Positions 44,900 to 53,165 are shown, numbered from the stretch's first letter. The stretch is DNA of 64,000 bases from Cupriavidus necator (GCF_013141915.1 NZ_SROX01000001.1:744001-808000), one strand, 5' to 3'. Translations and numbers: made by a program. The notes: a model not told the origin generated them from the letters alone.

Positions 44900-45124
44900 A
44901 TGCCCCATCTGCTCAACACCCAACCCAACCTGGCGCGGCCCGACGACTTCTATGAAGCGCTGATCGAGATGCACCGCGACCTCGACGAGACCCAGAGCCA
45001 GGCCGCCAACGCGCAACTGATCCTGCTGCTGGCCAACCATATCGGCGACCACGACGTGCTGCTGGCGGCAATGGCCGAAGCGCGCGAGGGCGTTGTCGCC
45101 AGCCCCGACACGACGCCGACCTGA
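44900..45124 (+). CDS. DUF2783 domain protein
   Basis: 74 residues. LNTQPNLARPDDFYEALIEMH and NAQLILLLANHIGDHDVL are the DUF2783 signature as I recall it. The family is nearly always beside FAD-dependent monooxygenases in beta- and alphaproteobacteria, and it may be a small helper protein or a regulatory subunit. The ATG has GGAGA. A strong hairpin follows within 12 bp of its stop. Confidence 0.83.
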   Translation: MPHLLNTQPNLARPDDFYEALIEMHRDLDETQSQAANAQLILLLANHIGDHDVLLAAMAEAREGVVASPDTTPT

Positions 45125-45135
45125 TCGGATAGCCC

Positions 45136-45167
45136 GGCGCACGCGCGGACGGGTCCGCGCGTGCGCC
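45136..45167 (+). terminator. Perfect 15-bp-arm hairpin after the DUF2783 gene
   Basis: GGCGCACGCGCGGAC (45136-45150) and its exact complement (45153-45167) enclose two bases. It starts 11 bp after the stop and is the longest perfect hairpin in the window. T content downstream is modest (CTTTCTT). It may end or attenuate transcription before the MFS gene. Confidence 0.5.
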
Positions 45168-45276
45168 ACGCAACTTTCTTCTGACATCCCGGGCCAACGC
45201 GCACCAGACGCGGCCCGTTGGCGGCATCCGCCCGGCTGCCTGCCGCCGCAGCCACCACCGCACGGAGACAACATCG

Positions 45277-46635
45277 ATGAGCCATCCGGTCTCAGGGGAG
45301 CTTTCGTCCCTATCCAGCCTGGCGCCTCCCGCCCCGGCCCCCGCAACCCTGGCCGCGCGCGACGAGGACGCGCTCTACCACAAGGTCTGGCTGCGCATCA
45401 TTCCCTTCCTCTTCGTCTGCTACGTGGTGTCGTTCCTGGACCGCATCAACATCGGCTTCGCGCAACTGCAGATGAAGCATGACCTGGGCTTCAGCGACGC
45501 CATGTACGGCCTCGGCGCCGCCGTGTTCTACGTCGGCTACGTGCTGTGCGAAGTGCCCAGCAACATGCTGCTGGCGCGCTTTGGCGCACGCCGCACCTTC
45601 ACCCGCATCATGGTGCTGTGGGGCGCGGCATCGGTGGCGATGATGGCCGTGTCGACACCCGCGCAGTTCTACGCGCTGCGCTTCCTGCTGGGCGTATTCG
45701 AGGCGGGCTTCTTCCCCGGCATCGTGCTCTACCTGACCTACTGGTTCCCCGCGCGCCGGCGCGCCGCGGTGATGGCGATCTTCTTCGCCGGGGTGGCGGT
45801 GGCAGGGGTGCTGGGCGGGCTGGTGTCCGGCTGGATCATGCGCGACATGGCGGGCGTGCTGGGCCTGCAGGGATGGAAGTGGATGTTCGCGATCGAAGGC
45901 GCGCCGGCGGTGCTGCTGGGCCTGGCGGCCGCGCGCGTGCTGGTCGACGGCCCGCAGCAGGCCAGCTGGCTGAGCGAGCACGAACGCGCCTACCTGTTGC
46001 GCGACACCGCCGCGCAGGCCCATGCCGGCGGCCATTCGATGCACGCGCTGCGCCAGGTGTTGCGCAACCCGCGCGTGTACGTATTCGCCTTCATCTATTT
46101 TTCGCTGACCTGCGGCTCGCTGGCGCTCAGCTTCTGGATGCCTCTGATGATCCGCGATTTCGGCGTGACCGACGTGATATCGGTCAGCCTGTATTCGGTG
46201 GTGCCGAATGCGGTCGGCGCGGTCGGCCTGGTCGTGATCGCGCGGCACTCGGACCGCACCGGCGAGCGCCATCGCCATTTCCTGCTGTGCACGGCGGGCG
46301 GCGCGCTGGCGCTGGCGGCGCTGACGCTGCCGCTGCCGGGGCTGGCTGCAATGCTGGCAATCCTGTCGGTGGCGGCGGTGCTGATCTTTGCCGCGCTGCC
46401 GGTGTTCTGGGCGCTGCCGCCGGGCTACCTGCCCGGCGCCGGCAGCGCCGCCGGAATCGCCTTCATCAGCAGCATCGGCATCACCAGCGGCATCGTCAGC
46501 CCGTGGGTGATCGGGCAGATCAAGACCCGCACGGGCAGCCTCGACCATGCCCTCTACCTGCTGGCGGCACTGCTGCTGGCTAGCGGCCTGGCCATGTGGC
46601 TGGGCGTGCCGAAACCGCCCGCGCGGCCGGCGTGA
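45277..46635 (+). CDS. MFS permease, anion:cation symporter (ACS) family
   Basis: 452 residues with 12 expected membrane helices. ACS signatures: FLDRINIGFAQLQMKHDLGFSD (given by FLDRINIGFAQLQM), VGYVLCEVPSNMLLARFGARR and FLLGVFEAGFFPGIVLYLTYWFP. The family takes up carboxylates such as 4-hydroxyphenylacetate, phthalate, tartrate or glucarate. It is last in the monooxygenase operon, separated by a hairpin and 152 bp. CGGAGACAACATCG precedes its ATG. An aromatic acid is the likely cargo. Confidence 0.92.
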   Translation: MSHPVSGELSSLSSLAPPAPAPATLAARDEDALYHKVWLRIIPFLFVCYVVSFLDRINIGFAQLQMKHDLGFSDAMYGLGAAVFYVGYVLCEVPSNMLLARFGARRTFTRIMVLWGAASVAMMAVSTPAQFYALRFLLGVFEAGFFPGIVLYLTYWFPARRRAAVMAIFFAGVAVAGVLGGLVSGWIMRDMAGVLGLQGWKWMFAIEGAPAVLLGLAAARVLVDGPQQASWLSEHERAYLLRDTAAQAHAGGHSMHALRQVLRNPRVYVFAFIYFSLTCGSLALSFWMPLMIRDFGVTDVISVSLYSVVPNAVGAVGLVVIARHSDRTGERHRHFLLCTAGGALALAALTLPLPGLAAMLAILSVAAVLIFAALPVFWALPPGYLPGAGSAAGIAFISSIGITSGIVSPWVIGQIKTRTGSLDHALYLLAALLLASGLAMWLGVPKPPARPA

Positions 46636-46668
46636 AAACGGCCTCGGGGAAGCGCAATACCGGATAGT

Positions 46669-46687
46669 CCGCACCCGCCGGGTGCGG
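46669..46687. terminator. Hairpin between converging genes
   Basis: CCGCACCC-gcc-GGGTGCGG, 8-bp perfect stem, in the 55-bp gap between the MFS gene and the converging 102-residue gene. No T-run. Confidence 0.5.
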
Positions 46688-46690
46688 CGT

Positions 46691-46999
46691 TCAGTGAGAT
46701 CGGCCGCAGGGAATCACGGAGGCGATCTCCTCCCGCATCACCTCGACCACATCGTCGATTTCCAGCCCTTCGGCCGTAACCAGCACGTCCTGGCCGCGGC
46801 CGATCGCGTAGACCACGCCGCGCCAGCGGCCGGGCTCCACGGCCTCGCACAGGCGGATATTGAATTCGGTGTCCTGGTCCTGGCTATACACCGTCACCAG
46901 GTCGCCCACCTGGGGAGTGCGCACCGCTTCTCCGTCGAACGCCCGGGCCACCACGGTCACCGGCGACTGCGTCAGCCCCCTGGCAAATCTTGCACGCAT
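46691..46999 (-). CDS. Small conserved-looking hypothetical protein
   Basis: 102 residues. GAGGAGCGGACC precedes the ATG, and third-position GC is high as in real genes here. The core is PQVGDLVTVYSQDQDTEFNIRLCEAV and GVVYAIGRGQDVLVTAEGLEI, beta-rich, like a small barrel. I do not recognise a family. It is the first gene of the run of small stress-type genes. Confidence 0.68.
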   Translation of the reverse strand: MRARFARGLTQSPVTVVARAFDGEAVRTPQVGDLVTVYSQDQDTEFNIRLCEAVEPGRWRGVVYAIGRGQDVLVTAEGLEIDDVVEVMREEIASVIPCGRSH

Positions 47000-47172
47000 G
47001 GTCCGCTCCTCTGATTGCGATCCAAGTCCAGCTTACAAGAGGCCGCATAAATAACCAGGGATTTCCACCGGAAAGTGGAACCAGAAGCGCTTCGCGCCTG
47101 TCAGACGCCGCCGGATAGACAGCGCGCGCGGATGGACCACAATAGAAAGACCGATATCCGAGGAGACCCGAC

Positions 47173-47394
47173 ATGGGCAGCAACATACACGTCGTTCCGC
47201 ACGACGAGGGCTGGGACGTCATCCACGAGGGCGCACGCTACGCCGAATCGCACCACGCCACCCAGGAAGAGGCGGTCGCCGCCGGCACCACGCAGGCGCA
47301 GCGCGAGCACGTTGAATTGCTGATCCATGGCCGCGACGGCCAGATCCGCTCGCGCAACAGCTTTGGCCACGATCCCCGCGCCATTCACGGGTGA
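47173..47394 (+). CDS. DUF2188 domain protein
   Basis: 73 residues. HVVPHDEGWDVIHEGARYAESHHATQEEAVAAGTTQAQREHVELLIHGRDGQIRSRNSFGHDPR, quoted by pieces: HVVPHDEGWDVI, AVAAGTTQAQRE and LLIHGRDGQIRSRNSFGHDP, is the DUF2188 pattern. The ATG follows CGAGGAGACC. Such proteins are often stress-induced; the role is not known. It precedes the erythromycin-esterase-like gene on the same strand. Confidence 0.88.
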   Translation: MGSNIHVVPHDEGWDVIHEGARYAESHHATQEEAVAAGTTQAQREHVELLIHGRDGQIRSRNSFGHDPRAIHG

Positions 47395-47451
47395 TCCGCG
47401 GCGGTTGCCGTAACGTCGAGGTGCCGGCACGCTGAGCGCGCCTGCGCGACC

Positions 47452-48828
47452 ATGCCACAACACCGCGCCGACCCACACGCCGTGGCCGCGATCGCGGCCG
47501 CGACCGTGCCGTGGCCGGCGGTCGACCAGGCGGCCGCGAGCCCTCTCACCGGCCCCTTTGCCCACGCTGCCGCAGCGCTGGCCGATCGGCTCGCCGGCCA
47601 CCGCCTGGTGCTGCTGGGCGAGAGCACGCACGGCACCGCCGAGTTCTATCACGCCCGCGCCGCGCTGAGCGCGCACCTGGTGGCGCGGCACGGCTTCAGC
47701 ATCATCGCGGTGGAAGCGGACTGGCCCGACGCCGCGGCGGTGGACCGCCACGTGCGCGGCCGCCAGGCGCAGCCTGCCGAATCGCCTGCCGCGGCCTTTA
47801 CGCGCTTCCCGGTCTGGATGTGGCGCAACCTGGAGGTGGCGCGCTTTATCCGCTGGCTGCACGCGCACAATGCCGCGCAAGCGCCCCCCCGGCGCGCCGG
47901 CTTCTTCGGCCTCGATATCTACAGCCTGGCCGCCTCGATGGCGGCGGTGCTGGCTTACCTGGAAGGCGTCGATCCCCGCGCCGCGCAGGCCGCGCGCGAA
48001 CGCTACGCATGCCTGGAGCCCTGGCGGCGCGACCCGGCACGCTATGGCCGCGCCGTGCTGCACGGCACCCATGCGGATTGCGAGGACGCGGTGGTCGAAC
48101 AGCTGCAGGCCTTGCTCGACAAACGCCTGGCCTATGCGCGCGCGGGGCATGAAGACTTCCTCGATGCCGCGCAGAATGCGCGCCTGGTCGCCTCGGCAGA
48201 ACGCTACTACCGCGTCATGTACCACGGCAGCGACGACAGCTGGAACCTGCGCGACACGCATATGTTCGAGACCCTGGCGCAACTGCTGCACGCCCAGGGG
48301 CCGGAATCGCGCGCCGTGGTCTGGGCGCACAACTCGCATATCGGGGATGCCGCGCACACCGAGATGGGCATCAGCCAGGGCCAGCTGAATATCGGCCAGC
48401 TATGCCGCGAAGCCTTCGGCGACGCCGCCGTACTGGTCGGCTTCAGCACCTACGACGGCACCGTGGCGGCGGCAACTTCCTGGGACGGGCCGATGGAAAT
48501 CAAGCAGGTCAGGCCGGCACGGCCGGACAGCTACGAGCACCTGTTCCACGCGGCCGGCCATGCGCAGGGCTGGACTGATTTGCGTGGTGATGGCAGTGAC
48601 GGCAGCGCCGTGCAGGCCGAACTGCGCGAGCTGCTGATGCCGGCGCGGCAGGAACGCTTCATCGGCGTGATCTACCGTCCGGACACTGAGCTGCAGAGCC
48701 ACTACGCGCACGCCATCCTGCCGCGCCAGTTCGACGTGCTGGCGTGGTTCGACCGCACCAGCGCGGTGCCGGCGTTGCCGGCACCGCCTGCGCCGGGCGC
48801 GGCAGAGACCTGGCCATCCGGTCTCTGA
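47452..48828 (+). CDS. Erythromycin esterase family protein
   Basis: 458 residues. Family motifs: LLGESTHGTAEFYHARA (Glu and His at the active site), AVEADWPDAAAVDRHVRG and VVWAHNSHIGDAAHTEMG. True EreA/EreB hydrolyse the macrolide lactone; chromosomal relatives like this one generally have no proven drug activity. No signal peptide. The ribosome site is weak. It lies 57 bp after the DUF2188 gene and converges with the PAT-repeat gene. Confidence 0.87.
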   Translation: MPQHRADPHAVAAIAAATVPWPAVDQAAASPLTGPFAHAAAALADRLAGHRLVLLGESTHGTAEFYHARAALSAHLVARHGFSIIAVEADWPDAAAVDRHVRGRQAQPAESPAAAFTRFPVWMWRNLEVARFIRWLHAHNAAQAPPRRAGFFGLDIYSLAASMAAVLAYLEGVDPRAAQAARERYACLEPWRRDPARYGRAVLHGTHADCEDAVVEQLQALLDKRLAYARAGHEDFLDAAQNARLVASAERYYRVMYHGSDDSWNLRDTHMFETLAQLLHAQGPESRAVVWAHNSHIGDAAHTEMGISQGQLNIGQLCREAFGDAAVLVGFSTYDGTVAAATSWDGPMEIKQVRPARPDSYEHLFHAAGHAQGWTDLRGDGSDGSAVQAELRELLMPARQERFIGVIYRPDTELQSHYAHAILPRQFDVLAWFDRTSAVPALPAPPAPGAAETWPSGL

Positions 48829-48860
48829 GACGCTTGCCCGGCCCCGGCTGCTGGCGTAGG

Positions 48861-49178
48861 TTACTTGCGGGTCTTCGGCGCCTTGGGCTCCGAAGCCGGA
48901 TAGTCATACCGTTGCTGCGATTGCGGCCCCTCGTTGACGGCGGGGCTGGCCGGGGTGGCGGGCGTGGCCGGCGTGGCGCGGGTGCCGGGGCCGCCCGGGG
49001 TGGCGGGCGTGGCCGGCGTAGCGGGCGTAGCACGGCGTGTGTCGCCCTGGCCCGGCATGACATCGGAGGCCGACGTGCCCGGCGCGCGCGTGTCGGCGCC
49101 AGGGCGCGTGGTGGTGGTCTGGGCCCAAACTGGAACGCTGAGCAGCGCGGCCAGCGCAAAGATCGCAGTGTGTCTCAT
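48861..49178 (-). CDS. Secreted Pro-Ala-Thr repeat protein
   Basis: 105 residues. A Sec signal (MRHTAIFALAALLSVPVWAQ) is followed by a low-complexity section of ATP/ATPG repeats (RATPATPATPATPGG and RATPATPATPASPAVN) and a charged tail KAPKTRK. Likely periplasmic, disordered, function unknown. The ATG at 49178 has AAGGAGACTGTC. The repeat section carries two identical 23-bp DNA copies 45 bp apart. Repeat number may vary between strains. Confidence 0.72.
   Translation of the reverse strand: MRHTAIFALAALLSVPVWAQTTTTRPGADTRAPGTSASDVMPGQGDTRRATPATPATPATPGGPGTRATPATPATPASPAVNEGPQSQQRYDYPASEPKAPKTRK
48952..49019 (-). repeat. Direct repeat in the Pro-Ala-Thr coding region
   Basis: Two identical 23-bp copies (48952-48974 and 48997-49019) start 45 bp apart, an in-frame period of 15 codons. 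They encode the ATPATPATP section. Confidence 0.65.
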
Positions 49179-49264
49179 GACAGTCTCCTTCCTCGTGAAC
49201 GGCCAGCGGCGTGTGGCAGCGGCCGGAACTGGCTCCGTTGCGAATCCCATGCCAGCGCGCCAGT

Positions 49265-49537
49265 TCAGCCCCCGGTGCGGTCAGGCGCGACCTCGATGTG
49301 ATTGATGACGTCACGCACGCCGGCACTCGCGCGCACGCAGGCCTCGACCGCGTCGCGGTCGGCGGCGCTGCCGATCGCGCCGCGAAGCGTGACGCGGCCT
49401 TGCGCCACGTCCAGCGCAATCTCGCTGAGGTCGAGTCCGGTCTCCCACAGGCGCGCGCACAGCGATGCCTGCAAGGCCGTGTCCGCCGCGCCCGCGGCGT
49501 TGCCGCGCGGATTGTCCGTCTTCAGCGAATCGGGCAT
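49265..49537 (-). CDS. BON domain protein
   Basis: 90 residues. A single BON domain: LCARLWETGLDLSEIALDVAQGRVTLRGAIGSAADRDAVEACVRASAGVRDVINHIEV, seen in pieces LDVAQGRVTLRGAI and VRDVINHIEV. BON domains bind membranes or ligands and occur in OsmY-like stress proteins. The ATG at 49537 is preferred over an upstream TTG. No signal peptide. It sits 24 bp after a larger BON-domain gene. Confidence 0.83.
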   Translation of the reverse strand: MPDSLKTDNPRGNAAGAADTALQASLCARLWETGLDLSEIALDVAQGRVTLRGAIGSAADRDAVEACVRASAGVRDVINHIEVAPDRTGG

Positions 49538-49561
49538 GGGCAAAGTTTCCGCGCGACGGCC

Positions 49562-50116
49562 TCAATACATGCGCATGCCGTGGCCGGGGTGGGCCTCCGA
49601 CCCGGCCGGCCGTGCCACGCGCAAGTGGTTGACGAGGTCCCTGACGCCGAAGACCTCATCGGCAATATCCTCGATGCGGTACTTCTGGTGCCGCCCCGGG
49701 ACGCTGCCCTCCAGCGTGACCACGCCCTGCTCGACCCGCACCTCGACCTCGTTCAGGTCCAGCCGGCCACTGCGCGTCAGCTGCTCGCACAGGTCTTCCA
49801 GGATCCGTTCATCGCTGCGCTGGTAGTTGCGCGGCCCGACCGGCCGCCGGTGCTCCGTGCCACCGCGGTAGAGGTCCATGCGCTCGTTGTAGCCGGTGAA
49901 CTGGCGGTAGGGATCGGTCATGTCCCGCGGTCGCGCGGTCTGGGTATCATGCGGCCGCCATGCTCCGGCATCGCGGCCGGGGCCAAACTCGCCGGGGTCC
50001 ACCGGCTGGTCATAGTCATAGACGCCATAGGCACCCACGTAGTGGCTGCGCATATCGGCCTCGGGCACGGCACTCTCGTGCCATGGGCGGTCGCGCCAGT
50101 TGTCTCTGCGATCCAT
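49562..50116 (-). CDS. BON domain protein with long hydrophilic N-terminus
   Basis: 184 residues. The first ~110 residues are Asp/Arg/Tyr-rich and probably disordered (DRRDNWRDRPWHESAVPEAD). The C-terminal BON domain shows LNEVEVRVEQGVVTLEGSVPGRHQKYRIEDIADEVFGVRDLVNHLRV in pieces VEVRVEQGVVTLEGSV and GVRDLVNHLRV. The ATG at 50116 has ACGGAGGCAACG. It lies between an FMN reductase gene and the smaller BON gene, all on one strand, likely an operon. Confidence 0.83.
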   Translation of the reverse strand: MDRRDNWRDRPWHESAVPEADMRSHYVGAYGVYDYDQPVDPGEFGPGRDAGAWRPHDTQTARPRDMTDPYRQFTGYNERMDLYRGGTEHRRPVGPRNYQRSDERILEDLCEQLTRSGRLDLNEVEVRVEQGVVTLEGSVPGRHQKYRIEDIADEVFGVRDLVNHLRVARPAGSEAHPGHGMRMY

Positions 50117-50172
50117 CGTTGCCTCCGTTGGTCCCGCCGCAACGGCCAGCGGGCTTGCTGTCACCGGTTGCG

Positions 50173-51327
50173 CTATTTCTGCCGCGGCGGCACCAGGTCC
50201 CGGTCGGGCTGGCGCAGTTCGCCCCGGCGCAGTTGCGCCACCGCGCAGGCCAGTGCGCGCGCCACGTTGTCGACTTCGTCCTGCACGCCGGTGTCGTGGT
50301 CCAGCGCGACGTGGCTGGTGGCATACGGCTCGTAGTAGCCGATATACCGGTCCAGCCGCGCCTGGGCGCCGGCATCGACCAGTCCCATCCAGTCCAGCCA
50401 GTCCGACAGCGCGCGGCGCACGCCTTCGATGCCGGCGACGTCGCCATGCACCACCAGTCCGTAGGCGCGCCCGGACAGGTGCTTGGGATAGTCCCAGCCC
50501 GACAGCTCGATCGCCTTGGCGCGCACCACGTCCTTGCCATGCGTGGTGGTGGGGTCCGGGTTGCCGCCGTCGGCGCACACCAGCCGGTCCATCATCAGCT
50601 TGAGCGGGCTGCTGGCCTGGTACCAGTACACCGGCGTGACGATCAGCACGCCGTGGCAGGCCGCCCAGCGCGGGTAGATCTCGTTCATCCAGTCATTGAC
50701 CTGGCCCAGCGCATGATTGGGGTAGCAGCTGCACGGCCAGTGGCACAAGGGCATCGCGGTCGATACGCACCCCTTGCACGGATGGATGTGCAGGTGCGCG
50801 TCGGAGGTGAGGCGGCTCAGGTCGAGCAGGTCGACCTCGACGCCCTGCGCTTCCAGCCGTTCGCGCGCGCGCCCCGCCAGGCGCCAGGATTTCGACATCT
50901 CGCCCGGGCACGTGTAGTCATTGCGCGAGCCGGCGCAGACCAGCAGCACGCGCGAGCGGGTGGCGGGATCGGTCTGGCGCTGCTGGGCCACGCGCACCGC
51001 CTCGCTGGCGGCGCGCCATTCGTCGGAGAGGTCGTAATCCGGGTCGGCATAGCCCGCGCCCGCCTTGTGCGTAAGCGGTGCCTTGCGGCCTTCCTGGTAG
51101 GCCTGCCACGCAATGCCCTCGAGGCGATCCAGGGCTTCGTCCTCCTGACGGTAGGCGGCATCGGTAAAACGGGCCAGGAAGCGCTGGCGAAAGACCCCGC
51201 GCGGCAGCGCACTGGTTACCTGGCCCTTGCGCACGTCCTCGGGGTCGCCAGCGTGGCGCGGCGCGCGCGGCGCATCGCGCGAGGGCCGGTCGGGGGGCGT
51301 GCGCGGCTTTGGCGGCTGATCAGGCAT
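50173..51327 (-). CDS. Flavodoxin-fold NAD(P)H-dependent FMN reductase with N-terminal extension
   Basis: 384 residues. The flavodoxin-like domain starts near residue 130: RVLLVCAGSRNDYTCPGEMSKSW (phosphate-binding loop), then VLIVTPVYWYQASSPLKLMMDRLVC (FMN contact). A Cys-rich insert CKGCVSTAMPLCHWPCSCYP lies between and could bind metal or form a redox site. The N-terminal 130 residues are charged with no known domain. The ATG at 51327 follows ACGGAGACCGCC. It is first of the FMN reductase-BON-BON run. Substrate unknown; stress-linked quinone or nitro reduction is possible. Confidence 0.85.
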   Translation of the reverse strand: MPDQPPKPRTPPDRPSRDAPRAPRHAGDPEDVRKGQVTSALPRGVFRQRFLARFTDAAYRQEDEALDRLEGIAWQAYQEGRKAPLTHKAGAGYADPDYDLSDEWRAASEAVRVAQQRQTDPATRSRVLLVCAGSRNDYTCPGEMSKSWRLAGRARERLEAQGVEVDLLDLSRLTSDAHLHIHPCKGCVSTAMPLCHWPCSCYPNHALGQVNDWMNEIYPRWAACHGVLIVTPVYWYQASSPLKLMMDRLVCADGGNPDPTTTHGKDVVRAKAIELSGWDYPKHLSGRAYGLVVHGDVAGIEGVRRALSDWLDWMGLVDAGAQARLDRYIGYYEPYATSHVALDHDTGVQDEVDNVARALACAVAQLRRGELRQPDRDLVPPRQK

Positions 51328-51576
51328 GGCGGTCTCCGTACAGGTCATTGCGCGCAGACATGCAAGATGAGCGCCACCGCCGCGCCACGTGTGCGCTGCG
51401 CGCGGCGCGCAGCTTTTACAGGCGCGGGCCGCCGCTGCATGTACATTTTTCCCCGCATTTCAATCCGCCGGTGCCGATCCCGGTCGCGTGCATTCCTGCA
51501 GCACAGCTGGGTGTGGCAGCGACGGTGCTGGCACGAAACCTGCCGCCTTGCCGGGAAATCGACTGCGGATACCGCA

Positions 51577-52179
51577 ATGGAGAGCATGCAAGTGATTGCC
51601 GAGGCGATGCGCGGAGTGCTGGGCGACGGCGACGACCTGGCCTGGTGGCAGGCCGGCGTACGCGCCGCCCTCGTTTTCGCCGGCACCTGGGCCCTGCTGA
51701 GGCTGGCCGGCAGGCGTGCCTTCGCGCAGAAGACCTCGTTCGACCTGTGCATCGTGCTGTTGCTGGGCGCGGTGCTTTCGCGTGCGGTGGTCGGGGCGAC
51801 GTCATTCTCGGTGGCCTTTGCCGCGGCGCTGGTGCTGGTGCTGCTGCACCGGGCCGTCGGCTGGCTGTCGAGCCGCTCTCCCGCATTCGACCGGGCCACC
51901 GCTGGCGACGCGCTGGACCTGATGCGCGCGGGTGAGCTGGACCGCGAGCGCATCCGCGGCGCGATGCTCACCGAGGAAGACCTCAAGGCGAATCTGCGCG
52001 CGACGCTGCAGACCGACAGCTTCGATGATCTCAGGCGGGTGGTGCTGGAGCGCGATGGCAAGGTCACGTTCGTTCGCGCGCAGCGGGCGGAACCCGCGTC
52101 CGCGCCGCCACGCACGGCCACCGGTTCGGTCCCACGCGGCAACGGCGTGCCGGCGCGGGCATCGGGAGCGCGGCGATGA
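51577..52179 (+). CDS. DUF421/YetF-like membrane protein
   Basis: 200 residues. Two or three membrane segments near residues 25-85 (AALVFAGTWALLRLAGRRAFAQKTSFDLCIVLLLGAVLSRAVVG and FSVAFAAALVLVLLHRAVGWL, quoted in short). The DUF421 signature is RRAFAQKTSFDLCIVLLLGAVLSRAV, with C-terminal MLTEEDLKANLRATLQ and VVLERDGKVTFV. YetF-type proteins occur in spore and stress contexts; the role is unknown. The ATG at 51577 or 51586 could be used. It overlaps the CinA-like gene by 4 bases. Confidence 0.84.
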   Translation: MESMQVIAEAMRGVLGDGDDLAWWQAGVRAALVFAGTWALLRLAGRRAFAQKTSFDLCIVLLLGAVLSRAVVGATSFSVAFAAALVLVLLHRAVGWLSSRSPAFDRATAGDALDLMRAGELDRERIRGAMLTEEDLKANLRATLQTDSFDDLRRVVLERDGKVTFVRAQRAEPASAPPRTATGSVPRGNGVPARASGARR

Positions 52180-52742
52180 GCCATGGCAGCGCTGGCGGCA
52201 GCGACAACCTCGGCATCGCACGCTACCTGCTGCGCCATGGGCTGCGCGTGGTCACGGCGGAATCCTGCACCGCGGGCCTGATCGCCTCGCGTATCGCCGA
52301 GGTGCCCGGCTGCGGCGACGTGTTGCGCTGCGCGATCGTGGCCTACTCGCCGTCAGCCAAGGAGCAACTGCTGCACGTCCCGCGCGAGACTATCCGGCGC
52401 CATGGCCTGACCAGCGAGGCGGTGTCGCTGGCGATGGCGCGCGGGGCCATGCAACTGACCGGCGCGGACCTCGCGATCGCCAACACCGGGGTTGCCGATG
52501 GCGGCGGCGACGGCGATATCCCCGCCGGCACGCAATGCTTTGCCTGGGTGTTCCGCCGCCACGGCCATGCCGCGCACGACGTCGTGTCGCACGCGGCGGG
52601 AATTGCGGCCTTTACCGAAACACGCCGCTTTGCCGGCGCGCGCAATGCCGTGCGTGAAGCCGCCGCCGACTGGGCCCTGGCCCGAATCTGCCATTACCAC
52701 GAATTGGCGCGCAGCGGGCAAGGCCGTGACGCGCGCGCATGA
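52176..52742 (+). CDS. CinA family protein (PncC-like), divergent
   Basis: 188 residues. ESCTAGLIASRIAEVPGCGDVL is the CinA-C motif, with the usual TGG changed to TAG. YSPSAKEQLLHVPRETIRRHGLTSEAV fits the next block. The later motif, normally GIAGPxGG, is ANTGVADGGGDGDIPAGTQCF. CinA-C enzymes deamidate nicotinamide mononucleotide. Changes in two motifs may alter the activity. It overlaps the DUF421 gene by ATGA, so the pair is coupled. Confidence 0.85.
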   Translation: MSHGSAGGSDNLGIARYLLRHGLRVVTAESCTAGLIASRIAEVPGCGDVLRCAIVAYSPSAKEQLLHVPRETIRRHGLTSEAVSLAMARGAMQLTGADLAIANTGVADGGGDGDIPAGTQCFAWVFRRHGHAAHDVVSHAAGIAAFTETRRFAGARNAVREAAADWALARICHYHELARSGQGRDARA

Positions 52743-52823
52743 ATCGCCGGCGCGCCGAAACGGCACGCTGGCAACCCCGAGGGCCCTGGGCCCGACCGAC
52801 GTAGTCTTGCAATGGAGACCATC

Positions 52824-53165
52824 ATGAAACGCACTCTCGCTACCACGGCACTGGTCGTCGGCACCGCGCTCTGCCTGCCGGCCTTTGCCCAACAAGCACC
52901 CGCTTCACCGAACGCGCCGAACCCCAGCGTGCCGCCGATCGAAGGCGCCCCGGCCACGCGCAACCAGCCGGCCGCCACCGACATGGGCGCCGCTTCCGGC
53001 CCGGGTGCCAAGGACACCATGAAGAAGTCCAAGTCCAAATCGGACAAGACATCGAACACCGCCCGCAGCAAGAAGCCACGCGAGCAAGGCGCGCCGCCCG
53101 CACCGACCGCCGACGCGCCAAGCGGGCCCAAGGGCGATTCGCCGAATCCGGCGCCGAAGCAGTAA
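52824..53165 (+). CDS. Small secreted Pro/Lys-rich protein
   Basis: 113 residues. A Sec signal (MKRTLATTALVVGTALCLPAFAQ) precedes a low-complexity chain: PNAPNPSVPPIEGAP, then a Lys/Ser stretch DTMKKSKSKSDKTSN and a basic-proline tail. The ATG at 52824 follows GGAGACCATC. Probably periplasmic and disordered. It resembles the PAT-repeat protein at 48861 in type: signal, then a disordered body. Confidence 0.7.
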   Translation: MKRTLATTALVVGTALCLPAFAQQAPASPNAPNPSVPPIEGAPATRNQPAATDMGAASGPGAKDTMKKSKSKSDKTSNTARSKKPREQGAPPAPTADAPSGPKGDSPNPAPKQ

